Shown: positions 25,101 to 38,476 of the stretch, piece by piece
Layout: the number at the start of each line of letters is the position of its first letter
How positions within the stretch are numbered: the first letter of the stretch is position 1
From: Proteromonas lacertae
Taxonomy: Eukaryota > Sar > Bigyra > Opalinata > Proteromonadidae
Direction of reading: 5' to 3'
NCBI GenBank assembly: GCA_002245135.1
Contig: NGBS01000302.1
Coordinates: 62,001 to 126,000, forward strand
DNA: 64,000 bases
Position numbers and translations under genes: made by a program
Notes under the pieces: model-generated
Seen by the model: the letters and a program-made list of their open reading frames with translations, nothing else
The model's database searches: none
Told to the model about the DNA's origin: nothing

Positions 25101-26968
25101 AATCTCAATATTGTGATATTGTACATCAAATGGAATATACTCAACAATTGATTTATTGATTTCTCATTCCAATTTACTTCCCAAAATGAAAATCCTTTGA
25201 ATGGTTTAACTACTTCCATATGTTTACGAAATAAAGTCAATAACTTCAATATATCAGTATGATCGATATTATTTATTGTCTTATAATCACTATTAAAATC
25301 ACAAATAACAGTATCTATTAAATGAAACGAATATATATTATACTATAAAATGATAAAACATCAACATGTTTTACTAATTCCAATGTATCAATGAAATCTT
25401 CATTCTGTAGTTTTATGGAAGAGAATCTAAACTCTGGTAATGGAGGTAATAATGGTAAAGATGATGAAACAGTATTTCTGTCATAAGTTTCACCTAAACA
25501 AAGATTAATTGATTGAATATATATATTTATATATACTTGTAATTGTGAATGAATCATTTGGTATTATTCCATTGAATAAATACATATATGTATGATTATT
25601 TTGTATAATGTTATATAACTGATTATATAAATCTGGATTGTAATAGTATAGAGACAATAATAAGCTAAATAGTTTTGAGTTGTTTAGAATGTTGTTGGAA
25701 ATATTCGAATAATTCATTCTCTAGAGATTTGTTGGAGTATAAATAGTCGATTACTAGATAATTATATCTAACATTACATAAACTATTTACAACTTTTTCT
25801 TTTAATTCATTTGGAAAATTTGATACTATTTCATAATAAATAACCATAATATATATATACATTTAATTTTCAATATTTAATGACAATAATACAAATGTAG
25901 TAATATCAACCACTTTCTGATCAGCTGATGAATATAACCATTGAATATATGAACTAATATTATATTTCTGTAGTTCTTTCATATCTTCGGGTTGTAATAT
26001 TAATATTTCATCATTTTTATAATAATATTTCAGCAAAACTGCATTTAATCCTTCATCAGATGTTAAAACTAAATAAAAACATATATCAATAGATTTCTTA
26101 TACATAATGTGTTTTGCTCTAGAGTAGAAGATATAATATCATTTTTTGTCACTAACTTAAGTGCCTCAGAATCAATTAACTCTTCAGTTTTTACTTTTGA
26201 CCAATCAATTTGCTTTAAATATTCTGTATAAAATTCTTCCAATTGTGTTATATGCATTTCCCTTTCTATATGAGCATATGCATAATTGAAGTAATATAAT
26301 AATTGATTCAAGAAAAATGTTTCATTTGTTACACTATCATGAGCTACACTTACCATTGTCTTCAATTCTTCAAGATTATAGTTAATTATGTTTGTCGAAT
26401 TTAATACTTCTGTTATATTAGTTTGGATAAATTTGTCTATTGCTAAATGAAGATCTTTAACCATAGGACAAGACAAATATTCTTTATAATCAAGATATTG
26501 GTTGAAAGTAGCTAACGTAAGATTATCTTTCATATATCTATCATTATAGCAAGACATAATTATACTTTTGAATATCATGACATAATTCTTTGTCATTCAG
26601 TGCAATTGAGGTAATTAATGCATCCATCATATTATCTGGATTTATATCTGCATTACCATATCCATAATATCTAAACATTACATTTATTCCATTCACAGTC
26701 ACAATATCAGGTAATTCAATTGCTAAACCTGCTAATGGATCATTAATAAGTCTATCAAGTATTGCATTTTGTGCTGATAAGATTGATTTAACACCTTGAA
26801 CTCTTGTTCCCTTCACTATAAAAATAACGTCTCCTTTTCCTTTATTAACAAGATCAATTATAATTCTACATATAGAAATATCACATTATACCCTTGAGAT
26901 GGTATTTTCTTTGATAGCTTCATTGGCATCATTAGATCTTTTATTTTATAAAAATATATTCGTTTCAT
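22112..26968 (-). CDS. BTB-BACK protein with tandem ARM-like and LRR modules
   Basis: The N-terminal exons encode a BTB/POZ fold (GDVIFIVKGTRVQGVKSIL, AIELPDIV, VMFRYYGYG) and a BACK-like helical region (about 26530-26110). After that a compound unit recurs about four times: LLKYYYSD, then EIxxLExxDxENVFLxxTDxxxxRIYxYVLCVNI, then an LFFLLVNLCLDYP-type helix pair, then RI-type LRRs. Introns have the family pattern (GTATAT...TAG, phase 1, next exon starting with a codon for Asn). +1 frame breaks are seen near 25862 and 25665. The last exon ends LQIE-stop at 22112. BTB-BACK proteins often recruit cullin-3, with the LRR part choosing the substrate; that role is inferred. It belongs to the same LRR family as the genes at 7-13 kb and 57-59 kb. 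Confidence 0.68.
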
Positions 26969-27066
26969 ATGTATAACTGAATTGTCTTTATTTCAATTTT
27001 ATTATCTTTTAAAGAAAAAATTTCTTAACAAATCAAAAAAAAACATAAATAAATACTACAATTAAT

Positions 27067-30000
27067 TTATTTACCAATATATCTCACCTTCTCTTTCTTC
27101 ATCTTGGATATAACACTTGTATTTCCTTGTGCAACACTTAATCTTGTCAATGTGGCATCAATTACTCTAACAGATTCATATAAAGTGGTTAATTGCTCTG
27201 TTAATTCAGAAAAAGTTGATATTTGTTCTCTAAGCGTTGATTTTATCTTATTCACATCATCCAATAATCTTTCATTGATAGGATTTTCATCTTGTGGACT
27301 TATCTCTTTATCATTCGATTTCTATAATAAATATATAGAATGAATATACTTTATTCTTTCTCTTTGTTTCATTTGTTCTTCTATACAATCCATTTGGTGT
27401 CCAGTATACCAAACCATCTCTTCCTTCCATCAAATCACCCCAATAAGCTTCATCAGATAAATCATAAATCACACATCTTCTTTTTAAACCATGTTTATTC
27501 TTTTTATCAGTCTGATGGTCTAAATAACTATCAGCCATATACTCCGCCATTAAAATATGCCAATTTACGTATGACTGATCACGAATGATGGGATATACAC
27601 TAGAAACAATAGCAATAAACAAATTCACCAAAATTAATGCCAATATCACATACACTACGAAATAAACAGTAAATAAAAACCTTCTATCTAAATTGAATAA
27701 AACAGAAAATCCATGATTAAATGCTGAGCAAAATAAATGAAAGAAGGTTGGAAGTATTTGATAGAACTGTATAATCTCTGGACCATATCCAATAATATAA
27801 GAAAATGTTAAAATCATCATTAAAAAGAAGAATACACAAATATATAACAGAACATCAATATCAACTACAGTTCTTAATACAGCTAAAATCATTGGTCCCC
27901 ATCCAGGAATTAAACGCAAAAACTTTATAAATCTCATACCTAATAAGAAGCAGATAAAAGAGATGAAATCTAATTCATATTTCATCAGTGCAATTAATGA
28001 TGAAAAATCTGTGAAATCAGTTGATAGAACATCTACTGTGTGATTTTTATACTATTTAAATGCATAATATATAACATATACAATAGCATTAGTGATCATA
28101 TCTAATATAGCAAGTGTTACTAAACAGAATATGATAATCCAATCATAAATCATCCAGAAATCTTTAAATTGATCACCTAAACCTTTACTTTGAATTATAT
28201 ATCTTACTTTGAAAAACATTTCAAATATAATTTCTACTATAACAATTAACTCAAAAATTAACTATATAAAAATATATATATATTAACCTATACAGATGGA
28301 GGAAATCTATTATCTGAGAAAATAACAGTCTTTACTGTATGTTTTGGTATTACTTCACCTGTCTGTAATCTTTCAACAATCAATTCTATTTGACAAATAC
28401 GTTCTGTAGCTGGATTGAATGTATGAAAATGATAATTAATCGATTGTGTATAATTATTGGATAAAGCAGTTAATAAATGTGATTGATATTCTTTTTTTGC
28501 TTCATCTAAATCAAATAATCCCAAATTCTTCTTAAAAACTGTATTAACATCACCAGTTAAACAGATATTAGTAATTCCAGCAAGTTTTACCCTGTCAAAA
28601 CTTTCACATTCTAATGTTTCATATGCTTTTTCTTCTATATATAAAGCACCAAATACATAACTATCAGCATGATAAGTAGCTGGTTTATCTATTTATATAT
28701 TAATAATATGTAAAATATAAAATATTATATTTATATATATATATACTATGATCAAACATCCCTGTAATTTTCGAATCTAAGAAATATGTTACTGTCCATT
28801 CTTCAAACTCTGCAAATGATTTGATTGATGTAAAACCATAATTATCCAAATCAGAATTTACTTGATATTGATACATAGTTTCTTTTTCTGAATGATAATC
28901 TAAAAATGCTGGTGTAAAAGCTAAAAACACCAAATAAGCAATAATAAATGTAACAACTTCAATAGAAAATTGTCTTAAACCAAATGCCATTTTGTGTTTT
29001 GTAACTTCAGGAGATGTTGACAGTAATTCAACCACTTGTGCATTTCTTAATTTAGAGGAAATTGGTTCATCTGGTTGCCTGTTCTTCAAATCTTTTGATA
29101 CAACATTTGTCCATTTGTCTTTTAAATGAATATCTGCATAATAGCACTCCACTTTTTTCTGAGATTCATATTGAACAATCTTCTTCTTCTTCTTTGGTTT
29201 CTGTGTATTTTTCTTTCTCCAAAATTGCCACCATTTAACTTCAGACTGTTTTTGTTTTTTCTCTTCTTCAATATCTTCCACTTTTGGTAAATTATATCCT
29301 GACACAATACTTCGTTTTATTAATGACAATGCATTTGGACCACCACTTAATGTTTGTGATTGTTGTATTTGAGATCCTTTTAAAATGGATGGTGTATTTG
29401 AAAATGCAATACTTTGTCCTGGCTGTTTTAGTATTGAAGAAATACCAACATTATTATTATTTTGTTTTATTGATTTACTCTTTGATTCCTTGTTCTTTGG
29501 ATTATTATTATTATTATTATTATCTCTATTTTCATTGTTATTCTCTTCACTTTCTCCATTATCTTCAGTTTTTTTCTTTTCGTTTTCATTTATTGCTGCT
29601 GCAATTTCTTTCAATAATGCTCTTCCATATGGTGTAATTTGAGTTCCATCTTCTTTCATTGGATTTACTCCATGATCTAATAACACTTTAATAACATCAA
29701 TATGACCAGCTTTTACAGCTAAACTTAATGGACTAAATTCATTTATATTATACCTATTAACCAATGAAGTATTACTTTTACCTTTATCTTCATTCTCTTC
29801 ATCATTTCTTTTCTTACTACCTTTACCTCCATCAGGTGTAGTTCCTCTTGTGACTATTGAATTAGCATTTGGACTTTTATCATGCATAAATGGAGTTTTT
29901 ATTATACTTAAATATCTCAAAGATGACTGATTAGTACCTGTTGTATTTCCATTTGTATTAGTGTTTGTATTGGTATTGGTATTGGTATTAGTGGTAGAAG

Positions 30001-33000
30001 AAGGTGTAATCGTCGCTGTTAATGGCGTTTTTGTACTTTTCATTTGTTCATGCATATTTCTAATCACCATTCTTGAGTTTAACGTTGATTTCTTATTATT
30101 GACAGGTGTTTCTGGTGATAATAAATCATCTACATTTGTTGATTTAACTGATGCTCTATCATCAACACTTCTACTTTCAATTAATTTGGTATTAATATTT
30201 GGTAATACTTCATCTTCAGTATGATATAAACTATCAATATCCATATGTTTATCACTTAATAACAGTGCTAAGATTTGTGCATGACCATTTGCACAGGCAT
30301 GATGTATTGCTGTAAAACCTCTTTTATCTTCCACTTCAATTTTTGCTCCATTTCTTAACAACAATTCACAGATTTTGAAATTTCCTAAGAATGAAGCTAA
30401 CATCAATGGAGTTGTTCCATTATTATCTGTTAATTCAATTTGTGCTTTGTTCTTTATCAACAATTCACAGATTGCTATAAAGCCTCTTTTTATAGAAATA
30501 TATAACGGAAATTGTCCAAAACTATCTTGTGTATCAATGTTGGCTATAATACTATCTTCAGATAATATCAATTTAGGAATAATATCAATTTGATCATTTC
30601 TACAAGCTCTTAACAAATACAAATTAAACAATTCAATCTTATTTCTTTCAGTTTGATCAACATTCTCTTTCAACGTTTCAATATCATTTACATCAACGTA
30701 ATTATCATTTAAAGCTTCTACTCCTTCTTTTTTCTTTATTGTATATCCTAATTTCAAAATGCCTCTAATCATTTCCAATGCATTTACTTGACACATTTCT
30801 TTTTCAGATTGTGTTAAATATTCGTATGGTACTAATTCTGAACTGACTTTCTCATTATTAGCAGCTGCTGGATCTGGTGAATACTTCCATCCTGCTTTTA
30901 TCTTCTCTTGTGACCATTCTTCATGTGTATTCTTAGATAATAAGTGAACCAACGGGATTTGTTCCATTGAAACTTCTATATTTGATGTATCTAAAGGTTC
31001 TGGAACATATCTTCTTGTTCTATATAACCAAATAATAAATAAAATAACTATACGCTTTCTTTATATTATGTTCATTCATATAATTCTTAGCAATATTATC
31101 AGAAACACATTCTATATCATATCCTAAATATTCAATCAATTTCACACTATGTTTAGCAGCATCAATATCCCATTTCTGATCTTCAGCTGACAAATCACAC
31201 CAAGCCTTTATCATTGGATGTATTTTCTTGTTATTATCTCTCTTTGGACCATATTTCCATCCATTTTCTATCTTTTCAGCACACCATACTTCATGACTAT
31301 TTTGTGATAAACATTGTATTAATGTATTTAAATATATATTATCTGGAATCGAAGATGTATCAATTGGATTTGGAACATATTTATAACCTTCAGATTCTCT
31401 TTTATCTACACCAAGCAAAGCTTGACATGTATTCTTTTGACAAGCACAATAAGTGTCTTGAACTAATCCAACATAAGAAGTTTTATGATTACCATGACAT
31501 CTTGTTTTACAGATTAAACAGATATTTGTATCACACTCATCACAGTGATATATATGCTGAGTTATTGGATTAGTAAATGTAGCAAATGAGAAATGTACAA
31601 CTGTGTGTGTCTAAATAAAACAATAGTAATATTTATTAAATATAATAATAATAATAATATATACATTTCATTCTTTTTGTTAATTTCAACAACAAATCAT
31701 CAATCACAATCTTATTTTCATCAAACCTCAGCAAGCCTTCTACTACATCCACATCACCACTTAATAGTGTATAATTCAATATTTTATTAACAGGAACACC
31801 AGTACATCTAGTAACATGTGAACCACCTAATATCAAGGCAGAAATACAATCGAAATTATCTCTCAAAATCTATTAAGAATAAAATAAAATAAAAAAACAT
31901 AATATATACAGCATAATCTAATTCACTATATCCAGTCTCTTCATTAATTCTATTACATAGCAAAGGCTCTTGCCAAATATCATAAGTGGTATCTTGTAAA
32001 CAATAAATAGAATCACATCGATCATTCCATGTGATAATATCTAAAAATGAATATCCTTGTTTCAAGATCTTATTAATTGGCATTGATTGTAAAACTTCAA
32101 AATTTGTAGAACCATTGACTTCAGATAATAATCCAGTTTTACCTAACAAAAACATCGGACTCCATCCTAATTTATCTTCAGCATTCATTAATTCTATTTT
32201 ACCTTCTAAACTACTCACTTTATTAAATAACATCCTCATTAATTCCAAAGAAACATTCTCATGATTGTCACTAGTATTTGTACATTTTAAACACATAAAC
32301 AAAGGTGTAGTTTGATAAAATGATTCAACTAAAGGATCTGCACCTTTCTCTAATAGCAATTCAACCACTTCCATATTACCTAACTCACAACTAATCATTA
32401 AAGGAGTATAGCCATCTACTAAAGATGAAATATTTACATCAATATTACCTATTATCAATAATTGTTTTATTACATTAATATCATTCATTCTACAAGCAAT
32501 ATGTAGTGGTGTTTCTCCATTACGATCTACTCCATTTGGTTCAATATCACATTCTATTAAATACTTCAATACGAAATCTCTTTTCGCTTTTATAGCACAA
32601 TGATAAGGTGTTTCATTAAGAGGAGGAACATGTCCACTTAGATATTGACATTGATTTAGTAATTTAGTGACAATTGCATCAGATTCATTATAAATGGCAT
32701 GGCACAAATCCAATGTTTCAGGTGCTATTAAATATAAAATAAGAAAAATATAAATATATACGCAATTCTTTAAAGCAAACTATATAACTCAAAATACTCT
32801 GATCATTTAAAGTTCCTTCACTTCCTCCTAACACAATTTGATCACCAGATCTTACAACATCACTCTTTTCATACACATTAAAACATATATTTGTAGTATC
32901 AGTATAAACAGCGTAGGAAGTACGAGTAAATTTATTACTATTTAACCATTTCACTTCGAAATTAGTAGCAGGCCAAAGGATATACAATCTACACCTAATT

Positions 33001-34019
33001 CTTATTGTTAATGACATAAAATCTGAAGACGTGTTCGTTCTATCAACATGATGACCTTTTATATAAGGACAGCCTCTTAATTCATCACTTATTCGTGTTA
33101 TTTTCTGTTTTCTATCTGTCCAAGGCTTTTCACCAACATCTAATGGTTCATTATTGATTTCATATTGTCCACTTCCTTTACAAGATATTTCACAGATTGA
33201 ATCTTCTATTACTAATGAAGAATTCATTTCTTTTTCATATATTTGAAGTAATTCTAAACCTGTTGATAAAACTGTCCTTACTTTTTCATATTCTAATTTT
33301 TTATAAACTTCTTTCATATCCTCTTGATTAAATCCTTTACATGCATCTGTTATACAAAATATCTTTGCTGATGGTGCATATATGCCACAATCTAATATAT
33401 TAAACTGAATACCATATTCAACAGCTAATCCACAGAAATACACTTCTTTTATTGATTTTTGTGTGAATAATTCCGATAGAAGACCTTGTTCATTCTTTTT
33501 ATATTCTCTAAAACCAGAATCTATTATTCATATGTTAATTGATATATACAATTATCGATTGTTGGATCAGTTCCACATCTAACTATTATATCAGAACCTC
33601 TTACAAGAAGATCGGGATGTAACTCAGCTCCATGTGTTCCTGCTACACAAAAATCAGTCCAGAGAAGCTGAGAACCAATTATAGGAACATGACTAATTTT
33701 ACCTTTAGCATAACCCTAAAATATTATGTTATACAATTTTATTAATAAATATACTGGATTGTTTGAACAAAAAGAACTATTATTAATAATAAAGAGAAAA
33801 ATATACCAATGATTCAGAGGATGCCACAGCTTGTAATATTACTGTGTAATCAAAATCTTTACGCCTTAATTTATTAATCACAGGGATAATATCAACAGCA
33901 TTTTCAATAGGAACGGCTCCGCCTTCAAAGTAATCGTTCTAATGTAAAGATATGTATTAGTTATGTTATACTTGAACATCTACAATAACCAAAGCCCTTA
34001 CTATATGTTCTTTTGACAT
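27067..34019 (-). CDS. Composite polycystin-type channel: nicotinamidase-like, ankyrin, UBR, RyR and pore domains
   Basis: Roughly 2,000 codons in about 15 exons. Order: a nicotinamidase/isochorismatase-like fold (33.0-34.0 kb: ALVIVDVQNDYFEGG, LLWTDFC, GAELHPDL, GTDPTIDNYSGF, VYFCGLAVEYG); a beta-sandwich with WTDR and LGGS motifs; ankyrin repeats (NGETPLHIACRMND, DGYTPLMISCELGN); a UBR-type Cys/His zinc finger (about 31430-31600); two RyR repeats (HEVWCAEKIENGWKYGP and HEEWSQEKIKAGWKYSP); more ankyrins; a low-complexity linker; then a polycystin-like channel with a first TM helix (EVVTFIIAYLVFLAF), a large extracellular loop, S2-S6 (LVNLFIAIVSSVYP) and a C-terminal coiled coil. In the first domain the catalytic Lys and Cys and the metal ligands are replaced. 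One +1 break lies near 31590, and an in-frame TAG at 28052-28054 needs checking. Likely a ligand-gated cation channel of cell or ciliary membrane. Confidence 0.8.
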
Positions 34020-34135
34020 TTAAAACGAAAACTTGTCAAAAGCATGTAATTTACTTAAATTGTGTAACTGTTATTTTTCACAATCAAAAAACAGTAATCA
34101 ATCATATATGTAGTGTATTAAAGCATTTCATTTAT

Positions 34136-36540
34136 TTATTTGTAGAGAAATTCAAGTTCTAATACGTATTTGATCTTGATTTGCTTTGTATTATATACAA
34201 TCCACTCGTTGTATAGTAATGATGAATCACGGATGTTGGTCTCAATTGCTGGTTTTAAAGCTGGGAATGTAGCACCATTAATCTCAGCTTCAGTTGAGAA
34301 ATCAGGACAATATCTACCAATACCTTCTGTACATTGACAACCAGGTGGTAATTTTGTAACAAATTCAGAATGTTTTAGTAAATAAGGTTTTCCGAGTGAT
34401 ACATCACACAAGAACATTATTCCATTGTTGTTGTTATATTGAGCATAACAATAGTTGGCACTTTTACTAACCATATCAGCGAAGTACACACCTTTACCGA
34501 ACATATATCCAGTCACTGGAGCTTCTGGTGGTGCAATTCTTAATCCTTGAGATAAAATACCAGCTACATTAGATAAACGAGTGCCATGCCATAATAACTT
34601 ATGATTACCATATTCAGCTTCAAATGGACCATCTTCATCATATCTTTTAACTCTAAACAAATTCTTCAAATTCAATGTGTAATTATTATGTGTCTTTCCA
34701 TGTGTATTTTTGATGTATTTCGTTATTAAATCATAATCTACTTCATCTTTATTCACTACTTCCATGTCAATATGTAATGAGTTGAAATGTTCGTCAATTG
34801 GACTGAGCATTTCAGTACTACCACTTCCACCAGTCATATTATTCACTAAAGATGCTGTTGTTGATAAATCCATCAAAGTATCACACAATTTAATTTTCTC
34901 ATTTAACAAATCCATTGTATTTATAAGAGTTGGTTCGGATTTACCAAAATCATGAGGAATAATGTTATAAAACGCATTACAGCAATCAATAATCTTCGAA
35001 TCTCTAAATGCTTTTTTCATACCTTTTTTACTTCTTGAACCAACTGCTAATTCCTTTGTATTTAATACTTCTTGCAGTTCATTCAATACACTATATGCTT
35101 TAGATATTTGATTCTTTGATATTTTACCTAAAGGCATCTTACTAATATCAATCTTTAATTCAACTAATGTGTTTGTCAACATCTTTATATCAAATATCAT
35201 TTCTATAAAATGTTGTATTTCTTTACGGTAATTTAGGATTGAATTTCAGGATGTTCTATTTTCATATCTTTTACATCAGAATAATCAATATCTAATGGGA
35301 AGAATAAACCAGGTTTCTTAACCAATGATTTATGAGTTGGATCCCATTCATTTCCAGTCTTTTCTCTGAATAAATCTTTGAATATTTTAATTATATCACT
35401 CTTTGAACTAGACACATCAAATTTATCTCCACCATTTTTTGTACCAACTCTTCCCCATTTTCTATATAAACGATAAGTACTACTATTATTTGGTACAATA
35501 GATTTGTATTTTGTAATATCCATTTAAACCCTTTGCTATATCACTCATTATCATCGTTTCACTATACACTTTATTACCTTCATTGTAATATTGTTGCTGT
35601 TTCTGCAGAATAGCCACTGTCTTCATCAATTGCTGCTGATCCACTTAATTTTCAATGATGCTAAAGAATCAGAAGATGAAGCTGATGATGATGATGTTTT
35701 CAACTTCTTTAATGGAGTTTTTTCTTTCTTTTCTGCTTCAAAATACAGTAAATATGGTTGAGGATCAATGAATTCATTTTTCTTTTCGCATTCTTCTATA
35801 TATTCACTATCAAGAATAGGAATATGTAAATCTAAATATTCTTGAATTAATTGGATTTCATCATTAGATGGATTCATATTACTCAACATATACTGAGCAT
35901 TTGCTATTTTAGTTTTTGTTACTACACTTCCACCTAAATTTGTAATCTATTTTATAATATTAATAATATATTTAATATACAATCTTCTTCAAGTTATTTG
36001 GCATTGTTTTACCAATATAATGAAATGCAGCACATTTCACACTTCTCAATTCATTTGGTAAAACAATTGGGAATAATCTAATCTCATGTTTATATTTCTT
36101 AGCTTTATATTTCTTCAACTTTGTATCATCACAATAATCACCAAATTCAAATGGTTCTCTTAATGGACAAAGTGTATGAAATACACATTTACTGTATTCA
36201 TTAGACCAATCAGTACAGCAATATTTATCACCCACTAATTGAACATTTCCTTTACAAATTGGACATGGCGCAGGTTTTCCAAACACAATATTATCAACTA
36301 AATTATCTATACTATCAGCATTGAATGTTTTCACATTGATATTGTTGATATTGCATAAATCAATACCTTCTGATTTTCCAATATCTTTCATTACTGATTT
36401 CACATCCCATAATTCATTCGATTGATCTTTATAACTATTATATATAAACAGAAATAAAAATTAAAAAAATATTGTATTTATACCTTTTATGATAAACAAT
36501 TGGAAATGAAGCTGTAGGTTCTTCCTTCTTTCCTATTTAT

Positions 36541-36572
<32 letters not shown>

Positions 36573-37342
36573 GTAATATACTTTTATTGCCTCTCTTTTT
36601 CTTCTCTACTTTCTCACCAGTTATTTCAGTGATTTTTTCAATACAGTCTTTCTTATCATCATCATCTAAATCGTCCAAACCTTCCATTTCAACTGTTATA
36701 TTAATTCCAAGCTTCTGGAAATTATCTAAAACACATTGGAAATGATAATATCTCATCACTTCGCCACTGAAAGATCGACTGTCGCTAAATTCCATTCTAC
36801 CAATTCTGATTTCACCTTTTTTTATCTTTTCATCACAACCTATTCAACAATAATTATATAATTATTATACTTTTGCAAGCTGCTCCACCACTTTTAGCAT
36901 ACTGGATAGTTAACTCCTTTGGCTTTGGCTTTGTTGATTCTTTTTCAAATCTTTTGTTGAACATTTGTTGATCATCATATTTCAAATTGCTAAATCCATC
37001 AATCTATTAAGATCATAACATTTTTACTATACTTCATCTGTTGAAACTGGATAATGTCTTGTTTCCCAAATACAACTGAAATGATACCAGTTATCCATCA
37101 AACCATCGAAGAATGGGCTTTGTGTCTTGTAAGAAACTCTAACTGAGTCTTTGGCTATAAAAGATAAAAAATAAATGGTTACAAATAGTTCCCGAACACT
37201 TCTTACATGTAGCTCTACCGCTCTTAGCGTATTCAGTCTTAAACAATTTTTGTTCCATCGATTTTACAGCAAAGTAATAAATTCCAGAATTTGTATCAAA
37301 TTCCCTCTTAAAATAGATTCGTTTCTTATTTATCAAACTCAT
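34136..37342 (-). CDS. PARP1: PARP1-type poly(ADP-ribose) polymerase
   Basis: Full PARP1 domain set: two N-terminal zinc fingers (YAKSGRATCKKC...WYHFSC and YAKSGGAACKRC...YYHFQC), a PADR1/third zinc region (CPICKGNVQ...CCTDW...CPL), a BRCT segment (35.6-35.9 kb), a WGR domain (YRLYRKWGRVGT), the helical regulatory domain and the catalytic domain. The H-Y-E triad is present in LLWHGTR, FGKGVYFADMVSKSANYCY and LYNEWIVYN. The enzyme uses NAD+ to modify proteins at DNA breaks and releases nicotinamide. Many short introns include a 28-nt one starting GTAACC in the first zinc finger. Three +1 breaks cluster at about 35500-35640 around the WGR start. The nicotinamidase-like channel gene begins only about 115 bases after its stop, on the same strand. 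Confidence 0.93.
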
Positions 37343-37617
37343 AATCAAACTAACTCAAAAATTAAAAATTAAAATATCTTATGTTTAGAGGTGGTTATAA
37401 TGTAAACAGTGTTGTGAAAAAGATTCACAAGCGACAATTACTGCTAGCAAGAAATATAATAAATATATCGCCTAAAGTAATGTATGTAGAAAAAACTAAA
37501 ATTTTATTTATCTATAGCGTTTTCATATTGTTGAATTATATTTTTCCTCCGTTTTAATATGTTTTTCTAGATTTACATTTATGAAGTAAATTACATTGTC
37601 ATTTCTATTTTTAATTA

Positions 37618-38452
37618 ATGGCGCGTTCTCGTGAGTTTTTAGAGAATTATTTCAATGAAATTACAGCTGATAGTGAAAGACAAAGAAGATTTATGCTTTT
37701 AATTAGGAGAGTTGATAAAGTATTTTTTTAAATTATCATATGTATAGCTCTATATAAGAAAAAGAGATGAATTAAAAAAGTTACAAAATGAACATGTAGA
37801 AAAATTGCAGAAATTTATTCACGATGGAGGAAAAGTCTCTGATTTTGGCTCTGTAGAAGAAAATGCTGAACTAATTAAAAGAATCAAAAATTTAACTGAT
37901 GAAACACAGATGTTAGCAAATCAAAAAGTATGATTTAGTATAATTCAATTGAAATAGATAATTATAGCTCAACAGTCTTATCAGAAAATAGATAATGAAG
38001 TAAATCGGTTAGATAAAGAGGCTATAATACTTAAAAATTATCTAGAATCAACATCCACTGTAGAAGAATATGAAGAACCAATTTTGGTATAATCAATGTA
38101 TTATTATATCAAATAGACACCTGTAGTAGAAAGAAGAGGTAGAAAAAGAACAATACATACACCAGCTCCGTCTCTACCACAAGCCAATGATGGAATTACT
38201 TTAGATTATCCTCCAACAGAAGAACCAGTGTATTGTACATGTAGACAAGTATCTTATGGCGAGATGATTGCATGTGACGGTGAAAATTGTGCAATAGAAT
38301 GGTTTCATTATCCTTGTGTTAATCTGACTGTTCCACCAAGAGGTAAATGGTATTGTCCTGAGTGTAGAAAGGGAAGACAAGGACTTAATGAAAATGGTGA
38401 AGAGATTGTACCAAATTCAGAATTAGATCAACAAATATCAAGTATAAATTAA
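37618..38452 (+). CDS. ING-family PHD-finger protein
   Basis: Inhibitor-of-growth proteins link histone acetyltransferase or deacetylase complexes to H3K4me3. The N-terminal helical ING domain (FLENYFNEITADSERQRRFM) is followed by a basic linker (ERRGRKRTIHTP) and a C-terminal PHD finger: YCTCRQVSYGEMIACDGENC, IEWFHYPCV and GKWYCPEC. The aromatic cage residues Tyr, Ser-x-Gly-x-Met, Asp and Trp are in place, so H3K4me3 binding is likely. Introns are 27-30 nt. It is divergent from PARP1, with 275 bases between starts. Confidence 0.92.
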
Positions 38453-38476
38453 TCTTAACATTATTTATAAATTATT

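Noticed and set aside
28052-28054. Reassignment of TAG to glutamine
   Set aside because: TAG serves as the end of the PPR and RBM8A frames and is not used inside the long conserved genes.
36541-36573. TA dinucleotide run as a transposon target or terminal repeat
   Set aside because: It is a simple repeat at an intron edge, with no flanking duplication or terminal inverted repeats.
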